Positions 28,001-41,700 of a DNA stretch of 64,000 nucleotides are shown here, in pieces. The translations under genes were made by a program, and so were the position numbers. Location of the stretch: contig CM031878.1 of assembly GCA_018697195.1 (NCBI GenBank), positions 7,427,293-7,491,292 of the forward strand, in the 5' to 3' direction. The notes below the pieces were generated by a model that made no database searches, was not told the DNA's origin, and was given only the letters and a program-made list of their open reading frames with translations. Numbering within the stretch: position 1 is the first letter of the stretch; each line of letters opens with the position of its first letter. The DNA is from Certhia americana (lineage: Eukaryota; Chordata; Aves; Passeriformes; Certhiidae).

Positions 28001-31000
28001 ATGTTAGCCAGCGAATTTGCCTGGCAAGTTCCATGTGATTGCCTGTTACCTGACAGACATCACTGGGTAGAGACTGCAGCAACGAGCATCAGTATCATAA
28101 TCCAAATTTCAAATTCAAACATCTCCATCTCTTCTTAAAAAGTGTGTGTAGTAACCACTACATTCCCTAATTTTGCAGTAGTATTCCCATAAACCTTCTC
28201 TGCACTTTGATATCAAAGTGTTTCTCGACTCAACTGTCTTTCACACAAGAACTCCAGAAGTGGCTGCTTCAAAGAAAAAGTTGGAAACTGTCAAGAGAAC
28301 AGGCTAATGACAAATCAGACACCTTTGAAGCCTCTCTGTTTGTTTCCAAGGAGCAGCAGTGTGTGTTCAGACTGGTACAGGACACTTCTATATACACCAA
28401 ACCAGATCCTGCCCTTCTCCAGAAGTAATACTGTAAGCAGTATTTAAAGAAGAGGTAAAAACAACTTACAAGTCTTGAGTGTGTCTGTGAAAAACAGCAC
28501 TTTCTGCTTTTGAATTCTATTCTGCTGATAACCAGGTGTTTAGAAATGCACTGCAGAACAAGCAAGTATCAGAAAACCAGTCTTTAATGCTTTAAGTCGT
28601 AAAATGAGAGACTTACCTCCCCATGAATGTGTCAACAAGAATTCCTCAAAATGTCATTTAAAATAAGGTGGCCATAAAAGCTGGAAGTTGCTCAAATTTG
28701 AAGACATTTTTTAATGGTGAAATTAATTGCTTTTGGTTTCTAACATGTTGATTTCTATATCTGTACTGTGAAAGGGCCAGCCTGGACAGTGCAACCCAAC
28801 TTACAGGGACAGGAAAATCAGAGTGGTCTAGCAGAACATAGAGGCCTTTCTGAAAATTCTGAAAAGGGAGGTAAATTAATATTGAATTGTTTAGAAAAAG
28901 AAGTTTGTGCTGAGAGGACTAACCCAAGTGTTGTATTTAATATTCGCTAAAATGCTCACTTCATTTCACCAGATTTCAGTAGTAGATTTGTGTCTACCAA
29001 AGTTTCAGAAACTCTGACCTTGGAAAGGACTTGACTTTTATGGGCTGTGGCTTTGTATCAGAAGCCTTGTTAGACGTCAATGGTCTCTGGCACGTCTTTA
29101 TCAGCACTGTTGCTGCCTAATTACAGCCTAATTGCTGTTTCCCATCCCACTGAACACCCTATAAGCCTGTGGCTCCTTCTTCTGTGTGTGTCTGATGAAG
29201 GATGGATGGGTTGTTGATTTGCAGTTCTCCAGGGTCTCTTTCCCTCTGCTCTGCTCCGCAAGCAGCCTGTGTCACATCTCAGGTAGTGCCATGACCTGTG
29301 TGCTGGTACCTGCTGTCACCAGGTACACCCTCTCACACAAAAACACCCTCACAAGCCACTGCTGGGAAACTACAGTCGTTCCTTAGCTGTTTCACCTCCA
29401 CTATCTTGCAGACACACACAAAGCCTGGTGGCACTCACACCAGGACAGCAACCTGTAATTGCACACAAGCACGCCTGGATTTATCCCAGTATTTAAAGTA
29501 AGATCTGACCCCATGGCAACCTGAAGTAACGTGGGGGAACAGCAGCAGAAGGGCTGGCAGGAGGAAGGCATTTTAAGACAGGCATCTTTGGTGATATCTT
29601 TGATAGCGAATTAGCTGATCTGCAGAACCATCATGCAAAATATTGGCTTCTTAATCTCAACCAAACCCACTCCCAGGGCAGGAAAACCTCAACTCTCTGC
29701 TGAGCACAGTAGCATGGATGTCCAGGAATAAAAAAGCTGCATCATGGAGTCGAGCCTCACAGATTAGCCAGGAAATGACACTGCATGTTCAGTCCTTTGG
29801 GGCTACTTGTCCTGGGAAAACAAAACCCTGCATTGCAGCCCTAAGCCACAACTGAGGCACATCCATACTACAGTGAATTGGCACCAACTTTTTAGATAAT
29901 TTTTCCTATACAACATGCTGACACAGCAATGGTCTAGCAGAGACTTGTATTTTAGCTCACATATTTACTATGTTTGATATTACTGCCCTGAAACAAGTAC
30001 TTATTAGAAAAAAAGTCCCATGTAGTTTCTCCTGTGAACCCAGTCCTCCACAATCATTTGGCAAAATCTTAAACCACTGTTTGCCCTCCAATTGACTTAC
30101 TTATTTTATAGACACAGCCAAGGCATATAGGTAATTTAAAACCCTGATCTGATGGCTTTCATGGGAGCATTGCTGAGCTCCTCCACTGTTTTCAGTTTTC
30201 TTCAGAGCTGAACACACTGTGGCTGCATAGGAGTCATAAAAAAACACTAAAACCATCTGAAAAATGTTTACTGAGTAAAATTATTTCAAGAAAAAAACAG
30301 GACAAATACAAGGGGCCAATCCAAACAGCTTGCTCATTTTCCCTACAGCTGCAGGCTGGAAAAAATCCTCCTCCTGAAACACCTTCCAGATAGGTGTTTT
30401 TGAAAGGAAACATGGCAGCATAGCTGGCAATCCTACTAATCTGCAAGAGCTCTACAGACTTCCCCCAGTAATCACTGCCTTGAACAAATGAGAAAGATGC
30501 ACAGCTCTATACAATATTCAGTAGCACTTAGAATTTGCTTGAAAATCTAGTTACAGTTTAGTTCAGCAAGCAACTGTAAAGGGATATAACATTTTCTCCC
30601 CCATTTCTTAAGCAAAGCCACTTGTACCCAAGTTTCTAAGCTGCAACCCCTGCAGTTACCAACAAAACACATACTTTAGGTCGCATAAAACTGAAGTCAC
30701 GTAAGTGAACATCAAATAATCTCCCTCCTGGCTCTCTCTCCACAAGTAACCTGTCTGGAAGCAGCTGGAATTTTTTAGTAAATGAAGACACAAGTCCAAG
30801 AGGCACTACAACCTCCTCCTGACCAGCACGCAACTCTTGCATAGCTTACAGGCAAATCTCTTTAAAGTGGTTAAAACATTTCCAGTGCTCTGAGGGGCTT
30901 GGTACTATCTGAATTAGTGCAGTGAAAGACAACTCTACTTAGCTAGTAGACAAGCTACTTAGCTTTAAACAAGTTACCTGAGGTGTATTTTCATCAAAAA

Positions 31001-32830
31001 AGCATAAAGCTCACTGAAAGCTAAATGACCCAATTTTTGGGGTGGTCACTGCAGTCCTGGAAGGCTTCATGCTGGAATGTCTGGACAGAGACACTCAGCT
31101 TAACATTAATTCAGGCATCTCTACATTATGCTGGAGTCTTGTGGTTACAGGATGGATGCATTTTCAGATATTCCTGGAAGTGGAGAACAGCACCATATCC
31201 CCTTTCACTTCCTCATGTGGTTGTACCAGTCATCACCAGAAATCAAGAGATCACATCATATTGCATACTGAACAAGAAAGAGACTTAAGAAATCCACTAA
31301 AATAAAATGATACATAGCTCATAATGAAATAAATATCTCCATCCCAGTTAGCTAAAGGGCATTGGCAAATAATTCAGTTTTAAGAGAGAAATTGTTATAG
31401 AAATAATTTTCACTTCTGGTGAAGGTATATTCATATACTTCTTGCCTATATAAAAGTTAAAGAATTTCAGAACTGTAGGTCCTGTATCAAGCTAGCTTGT
31501 AACAATACCCTGTCTGCAGGAACAGGAAGATTGGTGTTCAGGGAGAACACATGATGTGGACCTCACACTTGCAGAAGGCTCTTTCTAGCCTGTGTTGGCT
31601 AGACTTCAAGAACCACCAGAGGCTAGAAAGACAAAAATCAATGCTGCATGATTATGTTAGAGATCATCTCTGGAAAACAAGTGTCTAGCTCTTGGGAGCT
31701 GTAAGATTGCCTACACTGTTTCATTGTCGGGATAGAATTAATTTTTCTTTGAGTTGTTTTCTTTGGACAATTCCCACTGCTTCAAGGAGAGTCATGAGCT
31801 GCCGAGCTCAAGTGGCAAGTTCACACGAACAGTTTATTAATTCAGTCTTGTTTTGCCCTCATCTGTGTTGGTTTCCTAGGAGATGACAAATACCTCCACA
31901 GGGAGACCTGCCAGAACCTCAGAGACACTGCTGAAATGTGAACCCCAAATCCATGTTTCACCCTTAAAAACAGAAGATGGGCATTTTGTGATTCCAATGT
32001 GCTTGTCTCTGACCACCTCAAGAAGCAAAGAGACTTAAACTTCTTCCACAATGAAAGAAAACTTCTTCCACAATGGAAAGACATTTAAAAAATAATCAAT
32101 TGAGAACTGACATCTAAATCCCTGATCTTGTTAGCATTGCTTCAGTGTCCTCAAAGGGTTGTCAGAACTCTCTTTTTCTATGGAAAGCAACCTTGTTTTT
32201 ACCAGAAAGACAATGGAAACATTAAATATAAATCTAATATTCAGTGAATTTACAGCATGTTGGTTACCCAATAGCAATAAAAGCGCAGGATCGCCAGACT
32301 CTGCTTAAATGAGACTGCAATTTTAATCAATATTAACCAAGTGCACATCCAACCAGATGTTTATCCCTGAGACAGAGATGAAATTTATGTACAGCTACCA
32401 TGTTCAAAAGCTATTATTCTAACATGCAAACCTGAGAATACTTAAAGATACAGCGGAATCTTTACAGCACCACAAAATTATCCTGTTCTTAATCAACACT
32501 ACATATAGAAAGTTTAAACCTTACAAAGAATGATCTAGAGCAACATGAGACTCTTTCCTGGAAGTCTGGGCAAAAAGTCTCTTATCTCAACCACAAAATT
32601 TTACTGATTTTGGCTTATCAGGATGTTTCTGTGACTCTTACCCAAGTTCCACACATTTTGGGACGGATCCCCTTCAGCACCAGTTGTCCAGTTTCACCCC
32701 TTTTTCAGTAGCTCTTTAGTAGAGACAGACAGAATAGACTCGAGCAATTTGGAAAAGAAGGATTTTTGCACTGATTTTGTAACACATCCCTTCAGCAGAC
32801 TACAGTGGACAAAGCTTTGGCACAATTTTT
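22050..32830. other. Intronic stretch without recognised genes or repeats
   Basis: Intron of FAM219A with short homopolymers (T17 near 23,327) and no identifiable coding exon, RNA gene or transposon. The TTAATTAA-type block near 22,080 and the GAAATTAATT block near 24,320-24,345 are AT-rich but otherwise plain. Confidence 0.55.
32040..32083 (+). repeat. Two tandem units of about 21 bp
   Basis: CTTCTTCCACAATGAAAGA is followed by CTTCTTCCACAATGGAAAGA. Confidence 0.7.
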
Positions 32831-32837
32831 AGCTAAA

Positions 32838-32925
32838 ACAGGGAACCACATAATATTCTGAACTGGAAGGGACCTACAGGGATCATCAAGTCTAGCTCTT
32901 AACTGCTACGTGTGTACCTGCTATG
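32838..32925 (-). mobile_element. Short CR1 3' fragment, antisense
   Basis: The plus strand reads ATAATATTCTGAACTGGAAG, then GGACCTACAGGGATCATCAAGTC, the reverse complement of a CR1 3' terminus. About 90 bp are clear, and the following 200 bp may be a more decayed part. Confidence 0.75.
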
Positions 32926-35332
32926 CCAAAACAGCAGAACAACAGCTTGCAGGAAGGCTTTGCCTTGCATGCCCTGAAGTACCTGAAGTACTCCAGCGTA
33001 CCCAAACTTGCAGGTAGCAAAGGAACCACCACACAGACATCCCACTATCCACTGGATAATTAGCCAGATGGCAAGCCTGCAACAAAGCCACCATGAGGCA
33101 GTCCATGTTCCTGTTCACTGAACCTTGTAATGCAGCTTAATTTCTCCAATCTAAATACCAGGCCCTGAAAGCTGTTGTATCTCTTGCCCATTTTCTAGAT
33201 AACATTAGTTATTCAGAAGGGAGCTGTTTGCATTAAAAATAGGATGTGTCACATTAAGCCGTTGGCACATTCTATAAAAGCCGGGGGAAATATTTTTAAG
33301 AAAGCACTCTAAACAATATTTGCTCTTGTTCTTACTGCTTCTGTAATTCAAGGGGCATTTAGCATAGCAAAAGCTGTCCTGTGGCTGAGTTCTAGTGAGA
33401 AAAGTCCAAGCTCAGCACCATAAATATTGCTAAATCTATAGAAATCCTTGTCCAGGTTATGAGACGGAGATAAGGACTTCTAAAAGCAACTCCTCTGGCA
33501 AATAGAAGGAATCCTTGCCAGTTGCTTCACCAGCAACTTTTAACCCAGCTTTGAACCATAGGTTTGTTTTCAAAAGCTTTAGCTCAAGAGTCGCACAATG
33601 TGCAGTATAATTCAGCTGACGCTGGGGCTGGTTGGTACCCTGTCCTGTGATGTTTCCTGACATGTATGATCACAAACTCACCTCTGACTGTAACATTCAA
33701 GACTGTGGCCATACAACTTGCTGTGGAACAAGTGACAGAAGCATGCAGCAACACTGCATTAGGGGCAAGGCAGCTAAGTTTACATATTTGTGTAAACTGA
33801 GCTTACACACATGCTGAGGATGTTACAAACCAGCCACTGCAGTGTACATGTACAAACTGGTTTATCTTAAATTGAAATGTCTGTGCACTATTATTGTCAG
33901 CCAATGCACTGTGAAACCCTTTCTGTTTCACCAGAGCAATGTCACGCAATATTTCTTTTAGTTACTTTCACTGACACTTAGAGCTCTAATATTTCACCCA
34001 CTAAAAGTACTGCTGGAAGGGAAACATCTAGAAGCCAACAAAAGCTTGTTGCAGTACCAAAGCCAGCACCTGAGGAAAAACCAGAGCAATGACCAGCATT
34101 TCAAGTAGGACTAGGTAAATCCTTCTTAACAGAAGTTACTGCAATAACTCAAAGCAACATAAAAGAGTAATTTTCTCTGCACTGGCAGCTGTGAGAATCT
34201 GAATCATTCTATCATACCAACCTGATAATAATAAGGCAGATTTCAAGGAAAGATGTTGCTCTTCTCATAACCTACCAGCTGAGGTTTGGGAAAAAAGAAA
34301 AAAAAAAAAAAGGTAACGGTTTCTCATTTCTTTTTTATTTCTTGACTTCAGAGGCACAAGGAAAAGAAAACCAGAGAGAAAAGTTGAAAGAAAAACATCT
34401 ATTCAACATCAAATCATCCTAGCTAGTGGTAGAATTCTATCAACACCACAGAGGAGAGACCTCTATAAAAAAACAGTGGTAAAGGCAGGAATTATTCAGA
34501 ATAACATAAAACAATACCAAGGCTAGGAGAGCTGGTTAGTCATGTTTTTTAGCCCTTCACAGAGCACAGCTTAGTGATGCATGACAGGACAAAGACCAAT
34601 CTCAAAAAAAGTAAAATGCCTTCCACCTCCTTACTCTAAGGTATGTAGCCCTTTGAAATGGCTTTGGTTGTTTGGGTTGGGTTTTTCAAGATATATAGAG
34701 ACTGATACAGATCTTCTTTATACTGGGGTATGTATGTGCAGGTTTATCAGCAGCTCACTAGCTTTGTGAAACTGAAAATTGTGCTGTATTTCATCCAGGT
34801 CTGAAGAAAGACCTACACCCATGGCAGAGTAAAGCAATGCCAAGACATCCACTGACCTGGAGGTAAGAGCTTTTTAAGAGTCCTTAAGATGTTTTTCTCG
34901 CTCTTCGCCTCCATCACTGATGCTGAGATTTCAGGCACTAATCCTTCCATCCCAGAAGATAGCTCAATTCTCAATTTAGAGCTGTTTGATGTGCATTCAT
35001 TGCTTAGCACATCCCTCTGCCCTAAATAAAGTTTTTGCTCTTTTTTGATACAAATGCAATTGAGCTTCAGAGCAGGAACTCTAATAAGGAAACATTCATT
35101 AGGCTGAAATAGCTGCACATAGCTGGTAATTTTCCAGGTGATCTGCCAAACCAAAGGAGGGCCAGGTTTACAGAGCCACTTACTATATTCCAGCAAGCAG
35201 TAAAGAAATTTTTAAATAAACCTCAGTGGTTTTTAAGTCTTTTCCCCACCCTAATTTAGAGGGATTACCAAGATATGTGTAAATATTAACTGGCAGAAAC
35301 TGGACATGCTCAGGAACTGCTAAATCACAGAG

Positions 35333-35755
35333 GTTCATAGAAAAGCCTGGGTTGGAAGGGACCTTAAATATCAACTTGTTCCAACTGCCCTGCCCTGGGA
35401 AGGGAAACCTTCCACTAGACCAGACTGCTCAGAGCACCATCCAATCTGGCCTTGAACACTTCCAGGGATGGGACATCCACAGCTACTCTGTAAAACCTGT
35501 TCTAGTACCTTCACCTTCTTCACAGCATAGGTCTTCTTCCTAATATCTAACGTAAATCTACTCTCATTCAGTTTGAAGCCATTTATCTTTGTCCTGTCAC
35601 CACATGCCCTTGTAAGAAGTTCCTCTCCATCATTCTTGAAGGCTCCCTTCAGGTACTGGGAAGGCTGCAATTAGGTCACCTCAAAGCCTTCTCTTCTCCA
35701 GGCTGAACAGTCACAATTCACTTAGCCTGTCCTTGTATGAGAGGTGCAACAACTC
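35333..35755 (-). mobile_element. CR1 LINE 3' fragment, antisense
   Basis: The plus strand begins with an eroded CACAGAGGTTCATAGAAAAG, then GGTTGGAAGGGACCTTAAA, the triplet-rich core ending near CCAACTGCCCTGCC, and later CTCTTCTCCAGGCTGAACAG. The minus-strand frame retains remnants of the CR1 tail. This is a diverged avian CR1 of about 420 bp. Confidence 0.88.
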
Positions 35756-35759
35756 CCGT

Positions 35760-38700
35760 TTTTAAGCTTTTATACTTTCAGGACTGTTTCTTTTAAACAA
35801 AAAAAAAAAATCTGCAAGATAAAAACAATCAGTTCTAAAATAACTTCAGAAGATACCAATCTGGTCCTTCCAGCCTTTAAAAAGTGTCTAACTTGAACTG
35901 CTGACACCATTTAGGAGAGGTCCTACCCATGCATAGTTTCTACCCCATCAAGGCCATGTTAGGCGCCTCTGAAGGAGATTGTACACTCCACCACCACTCA
36001 AGTGACCACAGCACAGTCCCATCCTTCAGACAGGAGCCTTCCTGAAAACTAACCAAGCAGCTCTGATTAAGTGCTGTGTGTGCTCACCACCCAAGCACTG
36101 CCTGTACCATCTGATGCACAGTGAGACTCAAGTTCAGGCACTGTTTATGTACAATAGACTTTTGGCTGTGGGCAAACACTCTAGGCATTAACTCTAGGAG
36201 GTCATGCTGACAAATGCAGCGAAACTTACCTGGAAACTCTGGGAAGGATGACAACAGCTTTTGAAAAATCTGACCCAGCAATACAAAATGCCAACTGACA
36301 AAACTAATGGCAGATGGAGTGAGTAAAGGATAATGCTTCCACATGTGTAACAATATTTTGAAGTTGATTCTGGTGACAGTGACGGAGACAGATCCATAAG
36401 GACATTCACTACACACTGCAATACAAGATGGGAAGCACTACAATGTGTCAGGAAAGCAGCCCTGTCTTTGAAGAACAGCCATAGATCCATCTAAAAACTG
36501 ATTTAGACATCTTGTGTTTGTTAATCCAATACAAAAAAGGCTGAATGAGGACTGCTGAAATTATCAAGATACTCATTTGGAAGTGATCACCATTAAATTT
36601 CTTACAATTCACCAGTTAAGCTGAATGTTTTGTTTTTATTATCACTGGCAATCAGCAGAATTAAATCCCATGCCCTAGTAATGCCCCAGGAAGAGCGCTT
36701 CTATTTTAGCATAAAAAAAAAGGATGAACTGACTTCAGCCTTGAAAAATTAAAGGATTTGTCATGTTTATCAATTAACACCACAGCCTGAAGTACAGCTT
36801 CAGACTACTAAGAGAAAGTTCTTCACCCCCACTAAAGAACAAAAGAACAAGTTTGCAATAACAAGGGGATAAAAACTCAGCAAGGGTCTAATACACTTCA
36901 GAATATCAAGCTTGAAGTGCTATTTAGCAGACCTGCTTCATCTACGCCTCCTGGCTCTCTGTGTGTCAGCATGAGCATGTTACCACTGTTGCAACTGACT
37001 GCTGGCAATTCCCTGTGATATTATTAATGAGTTCTGAATTTATGTAAAGTCTCCCAGTTGGTGCTTCTGCAACATCTACCAACTGAGATACCAAGGCAGG
37101 ACACCTGTGGTAAAAGCATCTAGCTTTCTCCCAAGTATTAATTAATATAGCAAGCCAGGCTTCAGTGGCCATTTGAAAATCATTCAAAACATAGAATTAA
37201 CTGGCCTAGAGAAAAAGAGTTAACAAAAATGCACCACTACCCTGTTTTGAGGTCCTACATACCTACCGAAACAAGTTTATAACATATTCCTATAACCTGA
37301 CAAATCCTTCACAAAAGACAAATAAGAAACCAGAAATAAAATGCTTGACCCTCAAAGCAATTAGGATTTGCAAAAAGCTGTCAGGACCTTGTGCAATCAA
37401 GTAAATCTGCATCGACAGAATAACATCACAGCATTTTACAGAATTATCCATGGTCACTCAGAACCACAGCCACTGTCAACATCCATGGCTTAATAAGAAG
37501 GAGGAAATTAAGCGAGCCAGCATGAAACACACATCTCTGATGCCAGTAAAAGCATCTTGTGCCTCTCCAACCAGGTCCTAGGACATTAGCCACCAAGCTT
37601 CCTGAAAACCAGCACTGCTATGCACATTGTGTTAAATATTGCTTTAGGGTTAATCATTTGGATAAGCAAGGGAAATTGTGGGATTATTTGAGTTGGTAGC
37701 ATGAAATACTGGTTTTCAGATCATAGTTGAAGAGAGGGATGGTGTCTTGGCAATGCATGCACATATGTTCTCCATCTCATATGCAGGCCCAACAACCGGC
37801 GTCCCAATCACTGAAAGGAGTTGAAGTGAGCCTGTAATTCAAGCATTTTGTTAAATCTAGCACAATTTATGGTCACAAACCAAGCAAAAAGCGCTGCTCC
37901 TCCAAAAGTCAGTAGAGTAGCACCTATCATCTTGTAAGTGCTACCAGTTAAACTTGTGGGATAAACTTTTCTTACTGGGTTGGACCCTATGTGAAGAAAT
38001 TTTCTCCCAAAATTCAGGGATTAATCTTTGAGGATTTAGTAGAACTCGAGAGCTAATAAAAGCTCATATCTGACATTTCCCACTGCAGTACAAGGGAACT
38101 TCTTTTCTGCAGAAAGCATAAATTATAAATTCTATGTAGCTACATAATCCAAATAAAATATTCTCCCATAACCAGATAATCTCTTTATAATAATTCTTAC
38201 ATGCACAGCATGGATCATCTCAGCTATTTTCACAATCACTTTGCCCTAATTTTTGCAAAAAGTACAAGAAATACTTTTCACAGAGCTTCTTTTGTGATAT
38301 GCTTTCTAAGGTACATCCACCAAAGGGTTTGACTCTGCTGGAAATTATGAAAACAAGGGGGAGTATGACATTTTAGTTCATCAGAGTAGCAGAGGAATGG
38401 CTAATGTTTTGCAGAATTCTAGACTATATCTTCAGGTTTTGCATTAGCACCCTGAAGTGGCAACTCCTACCACTTAGGTTTAAGTACAGATGGGTCACAA
38501 CATTTTCAAGATGAGCTGGACTTGCTCTAATTCCTGTAACAATACCCATTTTCGCCAAATCCCAATGATCAAAACTGGAAGCTGATCTGACTTTTGACAC
38601 AAACACATTAACAGAAATGGAATCAGAAGCCAGCAGTTTCTCCTTGGCTTATCAACTGCCAAGAACCCAACGTGAAATGCAGCTTTTACACGCTCCAGTG

Positions 38701-41700
38701 GGCTAGGTGACCTCCATCCTCAGAGCCTGTGAACATGCTGTTCCTGTTACTATTCTCAGAACTGCAATTCCCTTTTTTTCCCCTTATATAAAGGGAAATT
38801 AAGATTAGAGATCTAGACAGACCCACAGGCCCAAAAGAGATTGGTAGGGGCAGAGAGGAATGGTTAAGTCTTTCCCTAGACTGCAACACAATTTTCCTGC
38901 AAGATCCTTTGAAGTTTTAAAATTTGAAGCACAGAAAAGAAAGCTTTTTCTGCTGTTTCCATATCACATGGGTCCTGTGAAAGCCCTACTACACACTTCA
39001 TTCCCATCCTATCCACATATCCCCCAGCTTTTCTCAAGGGATGTCACAGTTGGCTTTCTATTGCTCCACATATATTCCAGAGACAGATGCTGTAAGAAAC
39101 AAGGTTCAGGTATGGTGAAGCCTTGTGCTTTCAAAATAATTCCACATTCGCTACCACTAGAGCTCAGTGCCACAACTAAAAAGACACCGGATAATTTTAA
39201 TGACGCAGGCTGTACTTATGCTAATCTATTTTGCCTCTGGAACAAAGATGTCCCACAGAAGCATTAGTGGAAGTGTTGCTGCAGAGGGGAGGCTCTGCAG
39301 TCAGAACTGGTCCCTGTACTGACAAAGGAGCACTGCACATTTCTCTGCACACCTCAGGCCCTTGCTCCAAACTAGTGAAATCTGCAAGGTTGAACCTTCA
39401 CTAGCTCTGTTCCATCAGCATGATCAGTCCTTTCCATGCATTACAGACAAAGCAGTGACTGCACAATCTGTATGTGGTGTTCAGCTGGAGAGTCTACTCT
39501 GGCCATTACAGACAGTGCATTTTTCATTTGCATCATATGCACATTGTTGGGAAAAAAAGTCATGCTTTCATACAAAGAAGTATATTGTCTTTAGACATGT
39601 CAGTCACAAGATCCTGCCAGACAAAAGCTCTGCTATTCATTTTTTCATTTCAACTAACAACATGCATCCTGTGAAATGCATACCTCCTTCCTTCCCTCTC
39701 CCTCTTCTCAGGTCTGCTCAAACTGCTCCTTGGATGTTTGGGTTCTGCAAACTTCAGAAATTCTAAAATTTGTCTTTTATTACACATTAAGCTACTTGCA
39801 ACAATTGACAACTAAATGATAAAGTTTGATATTAGAAATTAGGCCCTACAATCGAGTCACTACCAATGAGGATAAGACCCATGAGTATTAAAATTGTAAG
39901 TACTTTACTAGGTTAAACACTACAGGTAAAAGCCTTTGTAATCAGAGATTTCTAATCAAGCATCCCCAAGTGCTTTCCTGTAGTTCAACCCTTAAACTGT
40001 ACTGGTGCATATTCCTCACTAGGCGCAGGGATCTACACTTACCTTGTTGAACTTCATTATTTGATTTGAACCCCCTTACTTTCTCTTTCTAATAGAAATT
40101 AGACCTTCATGCTTCAACAACTCCTGAGAAATTGCTCTCTTAGAACTAGCTGGCTCAAAACATGGGAAGTCCCATCTGCTTCCCTTGTCCTATCATTAGT
40201 CTGCTGTAATGCTGGTATATCAGGCAAAAAGTGAAATGGGAACTGTTCATTTTAGGGGGGCATTACTTAAGCAATACTAACAAAAGAGCTTAGGCAAGTG
40301 TAAATGAATCTCTTCTGAATTTACAAATGTGTGCTGAACCAACAGGTCCTTTTCAACACTGGAATACACTGCCAATGTGATCTTCTGCAGGGACTGCAGT
40401 ACTTCCTTGCTTTAAGGGAAAAAGCAACAAGTTGCTTAAGTCTGAGAACACTATCACAGAGGTAAGCACAGAAACTCAAAAAATGTCAAATTACCTTAGT
40501 TAACTATGCAAAAAAATGACGAACTGATGAAGACACAAATGTAACTGCAGCTAAAGATCCTTGTCCACCATGTAAAAAAAGATCTTCTACTGGACAACTG
40601 TAAGACATCTGTTTGAAAGAAAGGAGCATGAGAGGCCATCACCAAAGCAGGCTACCTCATCCCAGCTACAAAGCTCTTCCAATGCCTGTAGCAAACTTGC
40701 TGAAAAAAGAGAAACCACCATGGCCCAAATTCTGGGGGGGATAGGGAAGGAAACAATAATTAGATAAGCATTAGCAACTCTGACATTGATGCAAGAACCA
40801 TGACTGGTTTTCACCTGGGGCCACATACAAACAAAAACATGAAACAAGAAATAATGTAGGTAAACATTTTGCTTGTATATGGGTGTACTAAATCACTAAC
40901 CTACATTCTCATGCAATCAGTAAAACACGCAAGAGAGAAATTATCATTAGAATATTGCTGCTCTGCTTGGCTTAGGAAAAGAAACTGTCTACAGGATTTA
41001 TTGGACTGAACGCTGCAGAGCCCAAAAGATAGGTGCTCATATAAATGGGAGTTGGCTCAGAAAGGAAACTGAAAAGAAACTAAGAAAAAGCAGTGTCAGG
41101 CAAGCATGAGTCAGGACACCATACCATGTCCAAAGAGGAACAATCCGTGTCTGATGGTGCTGGATGCGGAACAAAACAGCAGCTCCTCAGAAAAGCTCAA
41201 ACACAGACTATTCTGGAAGCGTGCTGAGGTAGGTTTGTCCTACCTCCTTCAGCACTGCACACAGAGTCTAAACAATGTGCTCTGGCAGGCAGATGGTGCT
41301 GGGTTACAGGAATCACTTAGTGGCCAGTTATTTGATAGCCAATGCCTTTGTACTACGCAGTAGAAATTAGCAGGCTCAAAAGAATTAAGTATGTTTCAGC
41401 AACGTAACTTGTTCACAGAAGGGGCTGCATCTCCACTAAACAGCCTGCCTGTAGAGCTGGAATACGTTTTTAAGATGAAACAAGCAATACTCTCCTTTTT
41501 TCCTTCTGTATAGGAAACAAGGTCTTACACACCTTTAGAGAGCCAGGGTTCTTCTCAACAAAAGCAATGTGTGCTACCTTCAGCTTTACTAAAATTACGC
41601 TTTCCCCAGTCCACAACTAAGATGACTGCAACTCACCTAGTAAGAGCAGTTGGGATGCAGCCTGAGTACTCTGCATATATTTAGGAGAGCATTTCTTTGT

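Noticed and set aside
30664..30842. Minus-strand frame ending FSFMRPK before a GTATGT donor
   Set aside because: It looked exon-like, but no credible acceptor lies upstream and no homologue is recognised.
31720..31770. Short similarity to the LTR phrase GGGATAGA(A/G)TTAATTTT
   Set aside because: Only about 30 bp long with no flanking LTR landmarks; not enough to call an element.
33266..33285. CTATAAAAGCCGGGGG, a strong TATA-box look-alike in FAM219A intron 1
   Set aside because: Isolated motif with no initiator, CpG signal or downstream coding exon; one such match is expected in this length.
34857..35021. Exon-like minus-strand block with donor CAG|GTCAGT
   Set aside because: The acceptor (AAACTTTATTTAG) has a weak pyrimidine tract, the open frame is not in FAM219A phase, and there is no recognised similarity.
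35371..35670. 99-codon minus-strand frame with a DIRKKTYAVKKVKVLEQ motif
   Set aside because: This is the tail of a CR1 element, not a host gene.
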